From Cohnella silvisoli (GTDB lineage: Bacteria; Bacillota; Bacilli; Paenibacillales; Paenibacillaceae), in contig NZ_JAIOAP010000005.1 in assembly GCF_021190915.1 (NCBI RefSeq), positions 186,001-250,000 of the forward strand: a stretch of DNA of 64,000 nt, in the 5' to 3' direction. The notes under the pieces were generated by a model that saw only the letters and a list, made by a program, of their open reading frames with translations, did not search any database and was not told where the DNA came from. Position numbers and translations under genes: made by a program. Each line of letters opens with the position of its first letter. Position 1 is the first letter of the stretch. Below, in pieces: positions 7,711-16,586 of this stretch.

Positions 7711-9810
7711 TTAGTTGCGAGTCTTGCCCGCTTTATACATGAGAAATGCAAGATATGGCGCGCCGAGCAATGCCGTAACAATCCCGGAAGGTAACTCTTT
7801 GGGAATGATAACGATTCTTCCGATCCAATCCGCGGCTGCCAGCAGCACGCCTCCGAGCAAAGCGGAGATGACCATCGCGCGGCGGTGATGAGATCCGACC
7901 AGTATTCTTGCCGCATGCGGGGCAAGAAGTCCGATAAAGCCGACCGCTCCGACATTCGCGGCGGAGATCGAAGCCAGCAGGACCGCGACGATCGCGACGT
8001 ATAGTCTTACTCGCCTCACCCGCAGCCCAAGTCCGGTTGAGCTTTCGTCGCTGAAGGAAAGCAGGTCGACCCTGCGCCCCAGCCACCATCCGATCGGAAG
8101 CAGAATGCAGACGGTAGGCACCATCTGCCACACTTCCGGCCAACCCCGCCCATATGTGCTCCCCGCCATCCAAGCCAGCGCAGGCGCTATCTTCATCTCG
8201 GCCTGGATGACAAGCATGCTAATGATTGCCGCGCCCGCTGCGGATACGGCGATTCCTACTAACGTAATAATCGTCGGGTTAAGCCCCCGTTTCCATGAAA
8301 CGGAGTACACGACGGCAGCCGCGCCAACCCCGCCGATTATCGCTGCCGCAGGCATCCAGCCCATTGCGATTTGAGGTATCGCGACCATGAGAAGCAGCAC
8401 GCCAACGCCCGCTCCACCCGTTACGCCAATAACCTGGGGATCGCCTAGCGGATTGCGGACAGCGCTTTGCAGCAGGCTTCCGCTTGCGGCGAGCGCCATT
8501 CCGGCAAGACCTGCCACAAGCATTCGCGGCAGCCGGAAATCGATCAGAATTTGCCGGTACAGATCCTCTCCATGTCCGGTTAACACCGCCATCACTTCAG
8601 ACAATGGAATGTGCATGCTTCCGCTTGTTAGGCTGGCAATCCAGACAACGATTAATAGAATGCTGAACGCCGCAACCAACACCGTGTAGGGAAAACGCCG
8701 TTGCATACCCCCGACGCTCATGGAAGAGCCGGAATTCGTTGCCGACTGAGCTTTGCGCGAAATTTTTAATGCCAGCATAATAAGCCACGGCGCGCCAATC
8801 ATGGCGGTAACGGCTCCTGCGGGGAGTTCTCCGTAAGCATCGGCGAATACCCGGGCAAGCGTATCCGCGCCTACTAGAATAGCCGCTCCCCAGAGCGCGC
8901 TGACCGGTATCAGCCAAGCGTGCCTCGTCAAACCCGACATTCGCACCACATGCGGGGCGATTAAACCGATGAAACCGATCGGCCCGACGACGCTGACGCT
9001 GACGCAAGCGATGAGAATGGCAATGGCCATCGCCATAATACGGGTTCCAATGACCTTCTGCCCCAAAGAACGGGCCGTCTCTTCGCTTAACGTAAGGACG
9101 TCGAGATGCCGAACGGCTGCGCAGATGATGGCGATTCCCCCGATAATCCAAGGCCACGAGAAACCAACGCCATCCCAATCGTTCTGAAGGAGCGACCCCG
9201 ATCCCCACAAGAAAATTCCTTTTACAGACTCTTGGTTTAACAGGATGAATGCGCTGGTAAACGAGGATAGAACTAGAGTAATAATCATCCCCGACAAAGC
9301 GATCCGGATCGGCGTTCCTTTACGCCCTCCCCCAAGCCCGTATACGGCTGCGGCCGCGAGAGTACCCCCGACAACGGCAAAAGGGAGCGAAAATTGATGA
9401 AGCATAGCGGGCCAGAAAATCGATCCGGCGACGACAGCCAAATAGGCTCCCGCATTTACGCCCAAAGTCGTCTCCGAGGCTAACGGATTGCGGGTTACGG
9501 TTTGCATAAGCGCCCCCGCTACGGCCAATGCCGCACCGGATAATAACCCCATGACCGTTCTAGGCAGCCTTACTCCCCGAATCATATTGTGATCCGCTAT
9601 GTCCTGCGGGGAAATTATAGCCATGATGACCGAACGAACCGATATATTCGCCAAGCCTTGCGTAAGGCTTAGGAAAGTGAGAATACTTAGCGCGGCAAGA
9701 CCTCCGAGCAGCACCCATAACGGCCTCCAGCCTACTTTACCGCTAGCGTTGCGGTTCGGAAGGGCATTCAGCGCGGAAGCCGCTGCCAGCTCTCGTTTCA
9801 TGAACCTCAT
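7711..9810 (-). CDS. Iron-siderophore ABC permease, fused double length (FhuB-like)
   Basis: A 699-residue FecCD permease made of two homologous halves in one chain (about 30-345 and 370-699), each with about ten membrane segments. The halves repeat the conserved loop that meets the ATPase: GPIGFIGLIAPHVVR in the first and GAVGFIGLLAPHAAR in the second. One chain can thus form the whole membrane channel, as in E. coli FhuB, whereas many Bacillota use two proteins. The start overlaps the stop of the binding-protein gene by 4 bases (ATGA). It is the third gene of the Fur-controlled operon and imports ferric siderophore across the cytoplasmic membrane. Confidence 0.93.
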   Translation of the reverse strand: MRFMKRELAAASALNALPNRNASGKVGWRPLWVLLGGLAALSILTFLSLTQGLANISVRSVIMAIISPQDIADHNMIRGVRLPRTVMGLLSGAALAVAGALMQTVTRNPLASETTLGVNAGAYLAVVAGSIFWPAMLHQFSLPFAVVGGTLAAAAVYGLGGGRKGTPIRIALSGMIITLVLSSFTSAFILLNQESVKGIFLWGSGSLLQNDWDGVGFSWPWIIGGIAIICAAVRHLDVLTLSEETARSLGQKVIGTRIMAMAIAILIACVSVSVVGPIGFIGLIAPHVVRMSGLTRHAWLIPVSALWGAAILVGADTLARVFADAYGELPAGAVTAMIGAPWLIMLALKISRKAQSATNSGSSMSVGGMQRRFPYTVLVAAFSILLIVVWIASLTSGSMHIPLSEVMAVLTGHGEDLYRQILIDFRLPRMLVAGLAGMALAASGSLLQSAVRNPLGDPQVIGVTGGAGVGVLLLMVAIPQIAMGWMPAAAIIGGVGAAAVVYSVSWKRGLNPTIITLVGIAVSAAGAAIISMLVIQAEMKIAPALAWMAGSTYGRGWPEVWQMVPTVCILLPIGWWLGRRVDLLSFSDESSTGLGLRVRRVRLYVAIVAVLLASISAANVGAVGFIGLLAPHAARILVGSHHRRAMVISALLGGVLLAAADWIGRIVIIPKELPSGIVTALLGAPYLAFLMYKAGKTRN

Positions 9811-10847
9811 TTCGTCAGAAGCTCCGCCGTCTTCTCAGCCATGATCTGCGCGGACAAGGGTCCGCCGTAAGGCCACATATCTCCGCCCAGAGCGTACACG
9901 CGGTTCTCTTTAACGAAATTCAGGCCTTTCCATACCGAGTTGTCTTTCAATTGATTCTCGATCACGTTATCGCTTTCTTGAATCATATGCAGGAAGTTCG
10001 CATCCTGCACGGCCGGAAGCGCCTCTACATCCGTTGTCGTAAATCCATAATTCTCGAACTTAGTGGATTTGTGAGCATTCGTAAGGCCGATGTGCTCCAG
10101 AATCTTAACCGCCATGGAGTTGTCCGTGGACAAACGGAAAGTGACCGCATTCTGATTGCTGTATGCCATTGCGAGCACGAACGGAATTTTGTCCTTGCCG
10201 GTCGCCGCGACTTTTGCCTTCGCCGTCTCATATGCCTTATCTAGGTTAAGAAGCACCGCTTCCGCTTCCGGCTTCTTGCCCAGAACGTCGGCGATTTGAT
10301 TGAAAGTGTTAACCATCTCCTCGTACTGATCGCCTTGACCCTCCTGCGGGTAAGCATCATAAACGAGCGTAGGAGCGATCTTGCTGAACGTATCGTAGGT
10401 TTTCTCGAGATTGAATTTCGTTCCGATGATGAGATCCGGCTTTAAGGAGGCTAACATCTCCATGTTCGGAGTCGACCGGTCTCCTAGATCCACGACAGCG
10501 GAGTCTATTGCAACGGGCAGCCTCACCCATTTTTTCATATTCTCGATATCCGCAATCCCTACGGGCTGAACGCCAAGAGCCAACACGTCTTCCGCATGAG
10601 TCCACTCGAGAACGACAACGCGTTTCGGGGTTCCGGTAATTGTTGTTTCGCCTAGAACATGCTTGAAAGTGCGGGTTTCGTTCGCGGCGCTTGCCGTATC
10701 CGTCGCTGACGGAGAAGCAGATTCTGATGCTGGGGGTTGAGAAGCCGACGGTGATGCGTTTGAGTTGTTTTCTTTATTTCCGCATGCGGTAAGTATGAGA
10801 ATGAATGACAATAGGATCATAACGGTTGACTGCTTAAAAATGCGCAC
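9807..10847 (-). CDS. Ferric-siderophore-binding lipoprotein
   Basis: A 346-residue lipoprotein with signal peptide and lipobox LTAC (Cys 22), then a Ser/Pro/Ala-rich tether (about 25-60). The binding domain is of the FhuD/FecB type: it opens with TPKRVVVLEW, contains EMLASLKPDLIIG and a long connecting helix, and ends with the KTAELLTK helix. It should capture ferric siderophore at the outer membrane face and pass it to the fused permease. It starts 54 bases after the ATPase gene and overlaps the permease by 4 bases. Nothing in the sequence identifies the siderophore chemically. Confidence 0.92.
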   Translation of the reverse strand: MRIFKQSTVMILLSFILILTACGNKENNSNASPSASQPPASESASPSATDTASAANETRTFKHVLGETTITGTPKRVVVLEWTHAEDVLALGVQPVGIADIENMKKWVRLPVAIDSAVVDLGDRSTPNMEMLASLKPDLIIGTKFNLEKTYDTFSKIAPTLVYDAYPQEGQGDQYEEMVNTFNQIADVLGKKPEAEAVLLNLDKAYETAKAKVAATGKDKIPFVLAMAYSNQNAVTFRLSTDNSMAVKILEHIGLTNAHKSTKFENYGFTTTDVEALPAVQDANFLHMIQESDNVIENQLKDNSVWKGLNFVKENRVYALGGDMWPYGGPLSAQIMAEKTAELLTK

Positions 10848-10901
10848 AGCAAATATCCCCCTCGAATAAGTGGTTTCAGTAAGTATTTTATTTATGCATG
10901 C

Positions 10902-11789
10902 TTAGGCCATTGCTTTGACTCTGTTATTGCCGTGATGCTCCTGTGAGAAGTTTCCGCCCAGCACAAGCGTATCGGTTGCCGTTTCCTGATGATCCTCCGC
11001 GAGCCCATAAGGCAAACATAGAGGCGCGCCTGTGCGCGGATCCGGAATGACGTCGGCGTCGATATTAAAAACCTCGCGCAACATCCGAGAAGTCATGACA
11101 ACTGTCGGCTCCCCTTCATACAGAACCGTTCCGTCCTTAAGAGCAACAAGATGCTGAGCGTACCTTGACGCGTGGTTTAAATCATGCACGACCATAATGA
11201 TCGTACGTTGCTGATCGCGGTTGAGCTTCTCGAGCAAGGTCATCACTTCCATCTGATGCGCCATATCCAAGAAAGTCGTCGGCTCATCGAGCAGAAGCAC
11301 TTCCGTGCCTTGCGCCAAAGCCATCGCGATCCAAGCCCGTTGACGCTGACCTCCGGACAATTGATCGACGGGCCTATCGCTAAACGCCGACATTCCGGTC
11401 GCTTGCAGAGCCCATTCAATCATACGGTTGTCTTCCCCGTTCAGATTACCGAATCCCTTCTGATGGGGGTATCGGCCGAACGACACGAGTTCCCTTACCG
11501 TAAGTCCTTCCGGCGCGGAAGGGTTTTGCGGAAGAATGGCTAATTGCTTAGCCACTTCCTTCGTTGGTTGGCGGTGTATGAGCTTGCCGTCCAAATAGAC
11601 GCCGCCTTGCACCGGCAAGAGAATACGAGCCATCGACTTCAGGATGGTCGATTTGCCTGATCCGTTAGCACCTACCAGCGCCGTAATCAGACCGTCCGGA
11701 ACGCGCAAATTCAGCTCCTGCACAATTTGCCGGCTTCCATAGGCTAGGGACAACTGATTTGTACTTAACCGTGACATCGTTTCATCCAT
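10902..11789 (-). CDS. Iron-siderophore ABC transporter ATPase (FhuC/FecE-like)
   Basis: A 295-residue ATPase: Walker [10 protein letters not shown] at about residues 40-48, signature LSGGQRQR, Walker [12 protein letters not shown], and VVHDLNH with the switch His. About 40 extra residues follow the usual end and are hydrophilic. The ATG at 11789 and one four codons later (11777) are both possible; the ribosome binding site is weak for either. It is the promoter-proximal gene of the uptake operon and lies directly behind two Fur boxes, so it should be expressed in iron starvation. Confidence 0.92.
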   Translation of the reverse strand: MDETMSRLSTNQLSLAYGSRQIVQELNLRVPDGLITALVGANGSGKSTILKSMARILLPVQGGVYLDGKLIHRQPTKEVAKQLAILPQNPSAPEGLTVRELVSFGRYPHQKGFGNLNGEDNRMIEWALQATGMSAFSDRPVDQLSGGQRQRAWIAMALAQGTEVLLLDEPTTFLDMAHQMEVMTLLEKLNRDQQRTIIMVVHDLNHASRYAQHLVALKDGTVLYEGEPTVVMTSRMLREVFNIDADVIPDPRTGAPLCLPYGLAEDHQETATDTLVLGGNFSQEHHGNNRVKAMA

Positions 11790-11799
11790 CCTTCATCAT

Positions 11800-11862
11800 T
11801 GAAAATGATTCTCATTTATCTGCTACGAATTGAATGATAATGGTTCTCATTATCAATGTCAA
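11800..11862 (-). promoter_or_regulatory. Iron-regulated promoter with two Fur boxes
   Basis: On the minus strand TTGACA (11857-11862) and TATCAT (11834-11839) are exactly 17 bp apart. A near-consensus Fur box GATAATGGTTCTCATTATC (11836-11854) covers the spacer and -10. A second, weaker box TGAAAATGATTCTCATTTA (11800-11818) lies between the promoter and the ATPase gene. Binding of Fur-iron here would block transcription. Confidence 0.93.
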
Positions 11863-11871
11863 TGGATAAAT

Positions 11872-11902
11872 AAAAAAAATGCCCGGCAATTAGCCAAGGC
11901 AT
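11872..11902 (-). terminator. Terminator of the YheC/zinc-ribbon transcript
   Basis: On the minus strand ATGCCTTGGC and GCCGGGCAT form a stem with a small bulge, followed by eight T (11872-11879). It separates the zinc-ribbon gene from the Fur-regulated promoter that follows in the same direction. Confidence 0.75.
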
Positions 11903-11940
11903 CTTGTTAAACCATGCGGAATTTACTTGACCCCGCGAAA

Positions 11941-12327
11941 TTAGTCGAACAAATCTCCGAAAACGTCCATTACGCTCTTTTTCTTTTTCTTGTGCGGGTA
12001 TTGGGAATGCTTATGAGAATCATGCTTATAGGAATCCTGCTTATCTCCGTAATACGGCTGTTGTTGCTGCGGGTTATAGGGCTGTTGTGGTGGCGGGTTA
12101 TACGGTTGCTGCTGCGGCTGTGAACCTCTCGGAGCTTCCTGCCTCGGCGAATCGCCGTAATACCACTCGTTATAATCCTGTCGAACTTCCCGCACGTCCT
12201 GCATCAGCTTGTCCAATTCTCCCCGATCCAGCCACACCCCCTTGCAGGTTGGGCAGATGTCGATAAGAATGCCGTCTTTCTCCACTTCCCTCATCCGGGA
12301 ACCTTCACAAACCGGACAGTTCAACAT
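11941..12327 (-). CDS. TFIIB-type zinc-ribbon protein
   Basis: A 128-residue protein. The first 45 residues are a zinc ribbon with two Cys pairs (CPVC at 4-7, CPTC at 25-28) and the typical GVWLDRGELDKL tail, as in small COG3809-type proteins of unknown function. The rest is low-complexity: Gln/Pro/Tyr-rich repeats such as QQPYNP, then His/Lys-rich, a Lys run and an acidic end. The start overlaps the stop of the YheC-like gene (TAATG), so both are cotranscribed. The role is unknown; the tail may interact with spore-coat or nucleic-acid surfaces, which is a guess. Confidence 0.8.
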   Translation of the reverse strand: MLNCPVCEGSRMREVEKDGILIDICPTCKGVWLDRGELDKLMQDVREVRQDYNEWYYGDSPRQEAPRGSQPQQQPYNPPPQQPYNPQQQQPYYGDKQDSYKHDSHKHSQYPHKKKKKSVMDVFGDLFD

Positions 12328-13199
12328 TACGTTTTCCTCCTTATATCCAAATATGATCTGTAATACGTTACAGATGCTCTGTGGTTTCTGGAGAAAAGTG
12401 AGATTTCATGTGTGATTATCCCCCCGCTCTTCGCTTTACCGCACCTTAAGTTGTAAGAACGGCCATAGCCTTTCGCATAACGGACAATTTTCCGCAGCAT
12501 GGCGGGATCGTCCAATTTGGTGAACGGACATGGATCGGGCTTAGTGTTGACTTCAAGAATCCAAGCCCGATGTTCACCGTCCACGGCAATATCAAGCCCA
12601 AGCTCTCTCATTCCCGGATAGGTTGCCCCGAGCCGCTTCGCCGTTGACAAACCTAGTCGTTTGAATAATCGAGATAATTTAGCGGCTTGTGCATTACCCG
12701 AAGTTCGTCGCAACAGCATTTTCGCCGCATAGATGCTCCCGCCTTGACTGCCGTTCGTGACCGCCTTGCCAGGATGGGCTACACGAGCAGCGATTCCCGT
12801 CACCTCCCATCCGACCCGGTTCCCCTTCTGAACCATGACACGGAAATCTAAGGGTTTCATTTTGTATCTCAGCATATGAATGCCCCTCTGGACCAAATAC
12901 GCTTTTCCGTTTATGCGTTTACGAAGCCCCTGGTAGGCTTTCTCGAATGTCGAGAATGAGGTTCGGTTCATGCCTGATTGTATAACCCAACTGCCCGTCG
13001 ATTGATCAATTCGCATTACGCCAACTCCGAGGGAACCCTTCACCGGTTTGACGTAAACCATGCCGTATCGATTCAATAACTCGGATAGAGTTCGTCGATT
13101 AAGCAGCCTGGTTGTTGGAATATGAGCTGCCAGAAAGGCAGAGCCCTCCATCACCCGAGTTTTAATCCACTTGCTGGATACCGCGGTCTGCTTGTTCAT
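12327..13199 (-). CDS. YheC/YheD family ATP-grasp protein (spore-coat associated)
   Basis: A 290-residue protein with ATP-grasp features of the YheC/YheD family: VYVKPVKGSLGVGVMRI (about 48-64), the DFRVMVQK strand, and LGLDIAVDGEHRAWILEVNTKPDP near 205-228 with the metal-binding Glu and Asn. Family members were described as endospore-coat associated in Bacillus, but their substrates are not established. It starts at an ATG with GGTG eight bases upstream and shares a base with the following zinc-ribbon gene. The gene is divergent from the diaminopropionate cassette. Confidence 0.87.
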   Translation of the reverse strand: MNKQTAVSSKWIKTRVMEGSAFLAAHIPTTRLLNRRTLSELLNRYGMVYVKPVKGSLGVGVMRIDQSTGSWVIQSGMNRTSFSTFEKAYQGLRKRINGKAYLVQRGIHMLRYKMKPLDFRVMVQKGNRVGWEVTGIAARVAHPGKAVTNGSQGGSIYAAKMLLRRTSGNAQAAKLSRLFKRLGLSTAKRLGATYPGMRELGLDIAVDGEHRAWILEVNTKPDPCPFTKLDDPAMLRKIVRYAKGYGRSYNLRCGKAKSGGIITHEISLFSRNHRASVTYYRSYLDIRRKT

Positions 13200-13367
13200 G
13201 TTGCTTCACCATCGCCTTTCTTCCCTTTTCGGCATGACCCTTCCCGTTACTGTATGGAAATAGCCGCAGGTGGGAAGGGGCTGCCGCCCGTCGGCAATTG
13301 AAGAACGCGCGAAAATCCCTAACATATACTTGAGTATCGTCTCATTGCGAGAGCGGAGGGTATAAGC

Positions 13368-14588
13368 TTGGATGAAGCGCAGCTGAAAAGAAAAATGGAT
13401 CAGGTTCTTGAGGTATTCCCGTGGTATGAGCAGCTTCTTAGAGATAATGGCGTTGACAAGGAAGCCATACAGTCGATACGCGAGCTGCCCTTATTCACCT
13501 CCGAGCTATTGGAGCAGCACTATTATAATCAAGAACAGCCCTTTGGCCGTCAGGATAACGTCACCGCTTACCGAACTTCCGGTACAAGCTCGCTGCGCCG
13601 CAAAACCATCTATTATTCCGCCGAAGACGAACAAAACTATTTGGACATCAAAGCCGATCTTTTTCAACGATTTCTTCGGCCTTCGGATCCATGCGCGGCG
13701 ATATCCGACATGGGTACAGGCCATGCCGCAAATACGGCTGTCGAGGTGTTCACCCGCATTGGCATCCATGCCGATTCCATCCCCTTTCAACAACCGATTG
13801 AGCAGCATCTCGACAAGCTAAGATCCTTCCGCCCGCAAGTCCTCTATACGATGCCTTCGATTCTCGATCATCTATTATCCGCGTCCGCAGATGACCTTTC
13901 GGACTATGGAATTCGCCAGATCATCCTCGTAGGAGAGATTGCTTCTCCCGCTTGGCTCCATAGCGTTGCGGAGCGATTGCGAATTCCTGCTGCCGACATT
14001 ACGGACACCTACGGTTCCATCGAAATCGGTACGATTGCCTATTACTCACACGAGCATGAACGATACTTGTTTGCCGAAGGGATAGAAGCCGAGGGGGTAT
14101 CGGCGGAAGCTTTGTTCAGCGGCATCGATCCTTTAGGCGAGGGCGAATCCGTGCTTGTGCTCACCTCTCTGGTCCGGGACCTGTTCCCGGCGCTGCGGTA
14201 CGTAACTTACGATATCGTGCGGGATCTGCGTCCGATTCTCGTCGCTGGCGAATGGAGGATGAGCTTTAAGGCCGTCGTCAGACGTCTGGGTTCGGAGCTT
14301 AAGCACGGGGAGAAAATCAGCGTCTACGATATCGAAGACGTCGTCTACCGCCATCTGAAAGAAGCCCTCGTCCGGATTCACGTTCGCGCCAACAAACTTA
14401 GCGTCCATATCGACAGCGATATCAAGGACCCTGGCATCTATGAGCAGATTGAGTTGGAGCTATTGGACCGGATTCCGGAAATCGGCATAATGATTCGCGG
14501 CGGGATGCTGGATGCTCTGCGGGTCATCCCTTCGGATGTTGCATTCGACAGCGCGGCGCTGAAGCACAAAAAGATTTTCTACGACTGA
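13368..14588 (+). CDS. Adenylate-forming enzyme, PaaK/CoF-synthetase-like
   Basis: A 406-residue member of the AMP-forming ligase superfamily. Visible core motifs are YRTSGTSSLRR (about 67-77, the phosphate loop), TDTYGSIEIG (about 216-225, adenine/Mg site), RYVTYDIVRDL (the Asp for ribose binding) and a Lys near the C-terminus (KHKKIFYD) that could be the A10 lysine. It is shorter than NRPS adenylation domains and closest in style to phenylacetate-CoA ligase or coenzyme F390 synthetase. It starts at TTG 13368, seven bases after GGAGGG. SbnA- and SbnB-like genes follow within 15 bases, so it probably activates a carboxylate, perhaps diaminopropionate or its partner acid. Confidence 0.82.
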   Translation: MDEAQLKRKMDQVLEVFPWYEQLLRDNGVDKEAIQSIRELPLFTSELLEQHYYNQEQPFGRQDNVTAYRTSGTSSLRRKTIYYSAEDEQNYLDIKADLFQRFLRPSDPCAAISDMGTGHAANTAVEVFTRIGIHADSIPFQQPIEQHLDKLRSFRPQVLYTMPSILDHLLSASADDLSDYGIRQIILVGEIASPAWLHSVAERLRIPAADITDTYGSIEIGTIAYYSHEHERYLFAEGIEAEGVSAEALFSGIDPLGEGESVLVLTSLVRDLFPALRYVTYDIVRDLRPILVAGEWRMSFKAVVRRLGSELKHGEKISVYDIEDVVYRHLKEALVRIHVRANKLSVHIDSDIKDPGIYEQIELELLDRIPEIGIMIRGGMLDALRVIPSDVAFDSAALKHKKIFYD

Positions 14589-14602
14589 GGGAGGAATTGC
14601 TG

Positions 14603-15574
14603 GTGGTCATGGACGTCATGGACGGCTTATTCCAGACGATCGGCCGTACTCCTCTCGTTCCTTTGCGGCGGCTTTTCCAACATGCGCCGTTTCAGGTGTA
14701 CGGTAAGCTGGAAATGGCGAATCCGGGAGGCAGCGCCAAGGATCGTCCCGCTCTGTTTATCATCCGGGAGGCCATTCGAATGGGAGACATCCGTCCGGAT
14801 ACGACCGTCATCGAATCCAGTTCCGGTAATATGGCTATCAGCTTGGCGCAGCTATGCCTGTATTTAGGTTTACGCTTCGTATGCGTCGTCGACCCGCGCA
14901 CGACAGATACGCACCTGAAGTTAATCCGCAGCCTTGGCGGGGAGATCGAAATGGTGTCGCAGCCGGATCCGGTCAGCGGCGATTATTTGCCTGCACGTAT
15001 AGAACGCGTCAAACAATTGAAGCAGCACATCGGCAACTGTTATTGGACGAACCAATACGGCAATCCGAACAATTACTTGGCGCACTATCATACCACGATG
15101 CCAGAGATTCTCGGGGCGCTGCCTCAAGTAGACTATTTATTTTGCGGCGTCAGCTCTTGCGGAACCATACGAGGCTGCTCGGAAAAGCTGAAAGAGAGCA
15201 ATCTAGCAACGAAGATCATTGCGGTGGATGCGGTTGGCAGCGTTATTTTCGGCGGAGTGAAGGGATTTCGGCAATTTCCCGGGCTCGGCGCGGCCCTTAC
15301 CCCTCCGATTAGTCGCCAAGAGTTGATCGATCAGGTTGTCTACGTATCGGAAAAAGAATGTATCGACGGCTGCCGCGATCTTGTCCGTACGGAGGCGATT
15401 CTGGCCGGGGCTTCATCCGGAGGCGTTATTGCTGCCATTCGGGCGATGCAAGGGGAAATTCCCGCGGGAGCAATATGCGCCGCGATCTTGCCCGACCGTG
15501 GAGACCGTTATTTGGATACCGTGTACAACGAGGAATGGGTGCGACAGCATGTAATCGGCGCTCACGATGCTTAA
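14603..15574 (+). CDS. sbnA: N-(2-amino-2-carboxyethyl)-L-glutamate synthase-like (SbnA-like)
   Basis: A PLP enzyme of about 323 residues in the cysteine synthase fold. PLP lysine is in NPGGSAKDRPA (about 41-51), substrate loop is SSSGNMA, the cofactor phosphate loop is VSSCGTIRG and the end has PDRGDRYLDT. The pattern matches SbnA, which in staphyloferrin B synthesis joins O-phospho-L-serine and L-glutamate to ACEGA, rather than cysteine synthase. GTG 14603 lies seven bases after GGGAGGA; ATG 14609 is the alternative. The SbnB-like gene follows after 18 bases, so the pair should make L-2,3-diaminopropionate. Confidence 0.88.
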   Translation: MVMDVMDGLFQTIGRTPLVPLRRLFQHAPFQVYGKLEMANPGGSAKDRPALFIIREAIRMGDIRPDTTVIESSSGNMAISLAQLCLYLGLRFVCVVDPRTTDTHLKLIRSLGGEIEMVSQPDPVSGDYLPARIERVKQLKQHIGNCYWTNQYGNPNNYLAHYHTTMPEILGALPQVDYLFCGVSSCGTIRGCSEKLKESNLATKIIAVDAVGSVIFGGVKGFRQFPGLGAALTPPISRQELIDQVVYVSEKECIDGCRDLVRTEAILAGASSGGVIAAIRAMQGEIPAGAICAAILPDRGDRYLDTVYNEEWVRQHVIGAHDA

Positions 15575-15592
15575 CGAAAGGTGTGCGACTGG

Positions 15593-16567
15593 ATGATTTA
15601 CTTAAACGACGGGCATATCCGCGAAATCGGCGTCGATTGGACAACTCTTATTTCCCTCATGGAGTCGACGGCTCGGCTTATGCATACCGAGGAGATCGTC
15701 CAACCTCTTAAGCCTTACTTACGATTTCGTCATCCGGGCAACCGGATTATCGCCATGCCCGCCTTCGTCGGAGGCGAGGTGGACATTTGCGGTATCAAAT
15801 GGATATCCAGCTTTCCGGGTAACGTTATGCACGAACAGGGTCTCCCTCGCGCTCATTGCACCGTTATCCTGAACGATCCTTCAACCGGTGCTCCTGTCGC
15901 TTTTTTCCAGAGCCAATGGTTAAATACGTTGCGTACTGCCGCTGTCAGCGGAGTGATGTTGCACAAGTATAGGGAATTCGAGCGCGGGAAGCCTCTGCAT
16001 CTTGGAATCATCGGTTGGGGGCCGATCGGGCGGCGGCATCTGGAGATGGTCGGCGAGGTTTTCGGAGATTTCCTAGAGTCCGTGCGAATCTTCGATATTA
16101 AAGGCGTTGACCCTTTGACGGTCGCCGAACCCTTACGGAACAAAACAATCTTCTGCTCCTCCTGGCAGGAGGTTTACGGTCGCAGCAACGTGTTCATCAC
16201 CTGCACGGCGGCGACGCAGCGTTATATCGATTCGCCCCCGTCGCCGGGAACTTTATTGCTGAATGTATCGTTGCGCGACTATTTTCCGTCTAGCGTTCAA
16301 GAGGTTAAGGGGATCGTCGTGGACGATTGGAACGAGGTGTGCCGCGAAAATACCGACATCGAGCAGCTCCATCGGCAATGCGGACTGCAAGAGCAACAGA
16401 CGTTCACCCTGCGAAACGTCATCTGCGACAACGCCTTATCGAAGCTTCCGCCGGGCGAGCCTGTATTTTTCAACCCGATGGGGATGGCCGCATTCGACAT
16501 GACCCTTGCCGCCCACTATTGGCGCGAGGCGGAGCGGCTGGGCGTAGGAGTTTCATTGGAGAACTAG
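15593..16567 (+). CDS. sbnB: 2,3-diaminopropionate biosynthesis dehydrogenase (SbnB-like)
   Basis: A 324-residue member of the ornithine cyclodeaminase/mu-crystallin family. The substrate part has KWISSFPGN near 70, and the NAD-binding Rossmann motif is GIIGWGPIGRRH near 141-152. SbnB oxidatively cleaves ACEGA to L-2,3-diaminopropionate and 2-oxoglutarate. The ATG at 15593 is preceded by GAAAGG eleven bases upstream; an earlier GTG at 15581 sits too close to that site. It ends 19 bases before the convergent ABC-F gene with no terminator between them. It is the last gene of the cassette. Confidence 0.88.
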   Translation: MIYLNDGHIREIGVDWTTLISLMESTARLMHTEEIVQPLKPYLRFRHPGNRIIAMPAFVGGEVDICGIKWISSFPGNVMHEQGLPRAHCTVILNDPSTGAPVAFFQSQWLNTLRTAAVSGVMLHKYREFERGKPLHLGIIGWGPIGRRHLEMVGEVFGDFLESVRIFDIKGVDPLTVAEPLRNKTIFCSSWQEVYGRSNVFITCTAATQRYIDSPPSPGTLLLNVSLRDYFPSSVQEVKGIVVDDWNEVCRENTDIEQLHRQCGLQEQQTFTLRNVICDNALSKLPPGEPVFFNPMGMAAFDMTLAAHYWREAERLGVGVSLEN

Positions 16568-16586
16568 TCGGGAATCAACAATCGAA

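Noticed and set aside
12100..12325. Plus-strand frame opposite the zinc-ribbon gene
   Set aside because: It is antisense to a gene with clear Cys motifs and an overlapping operon start.
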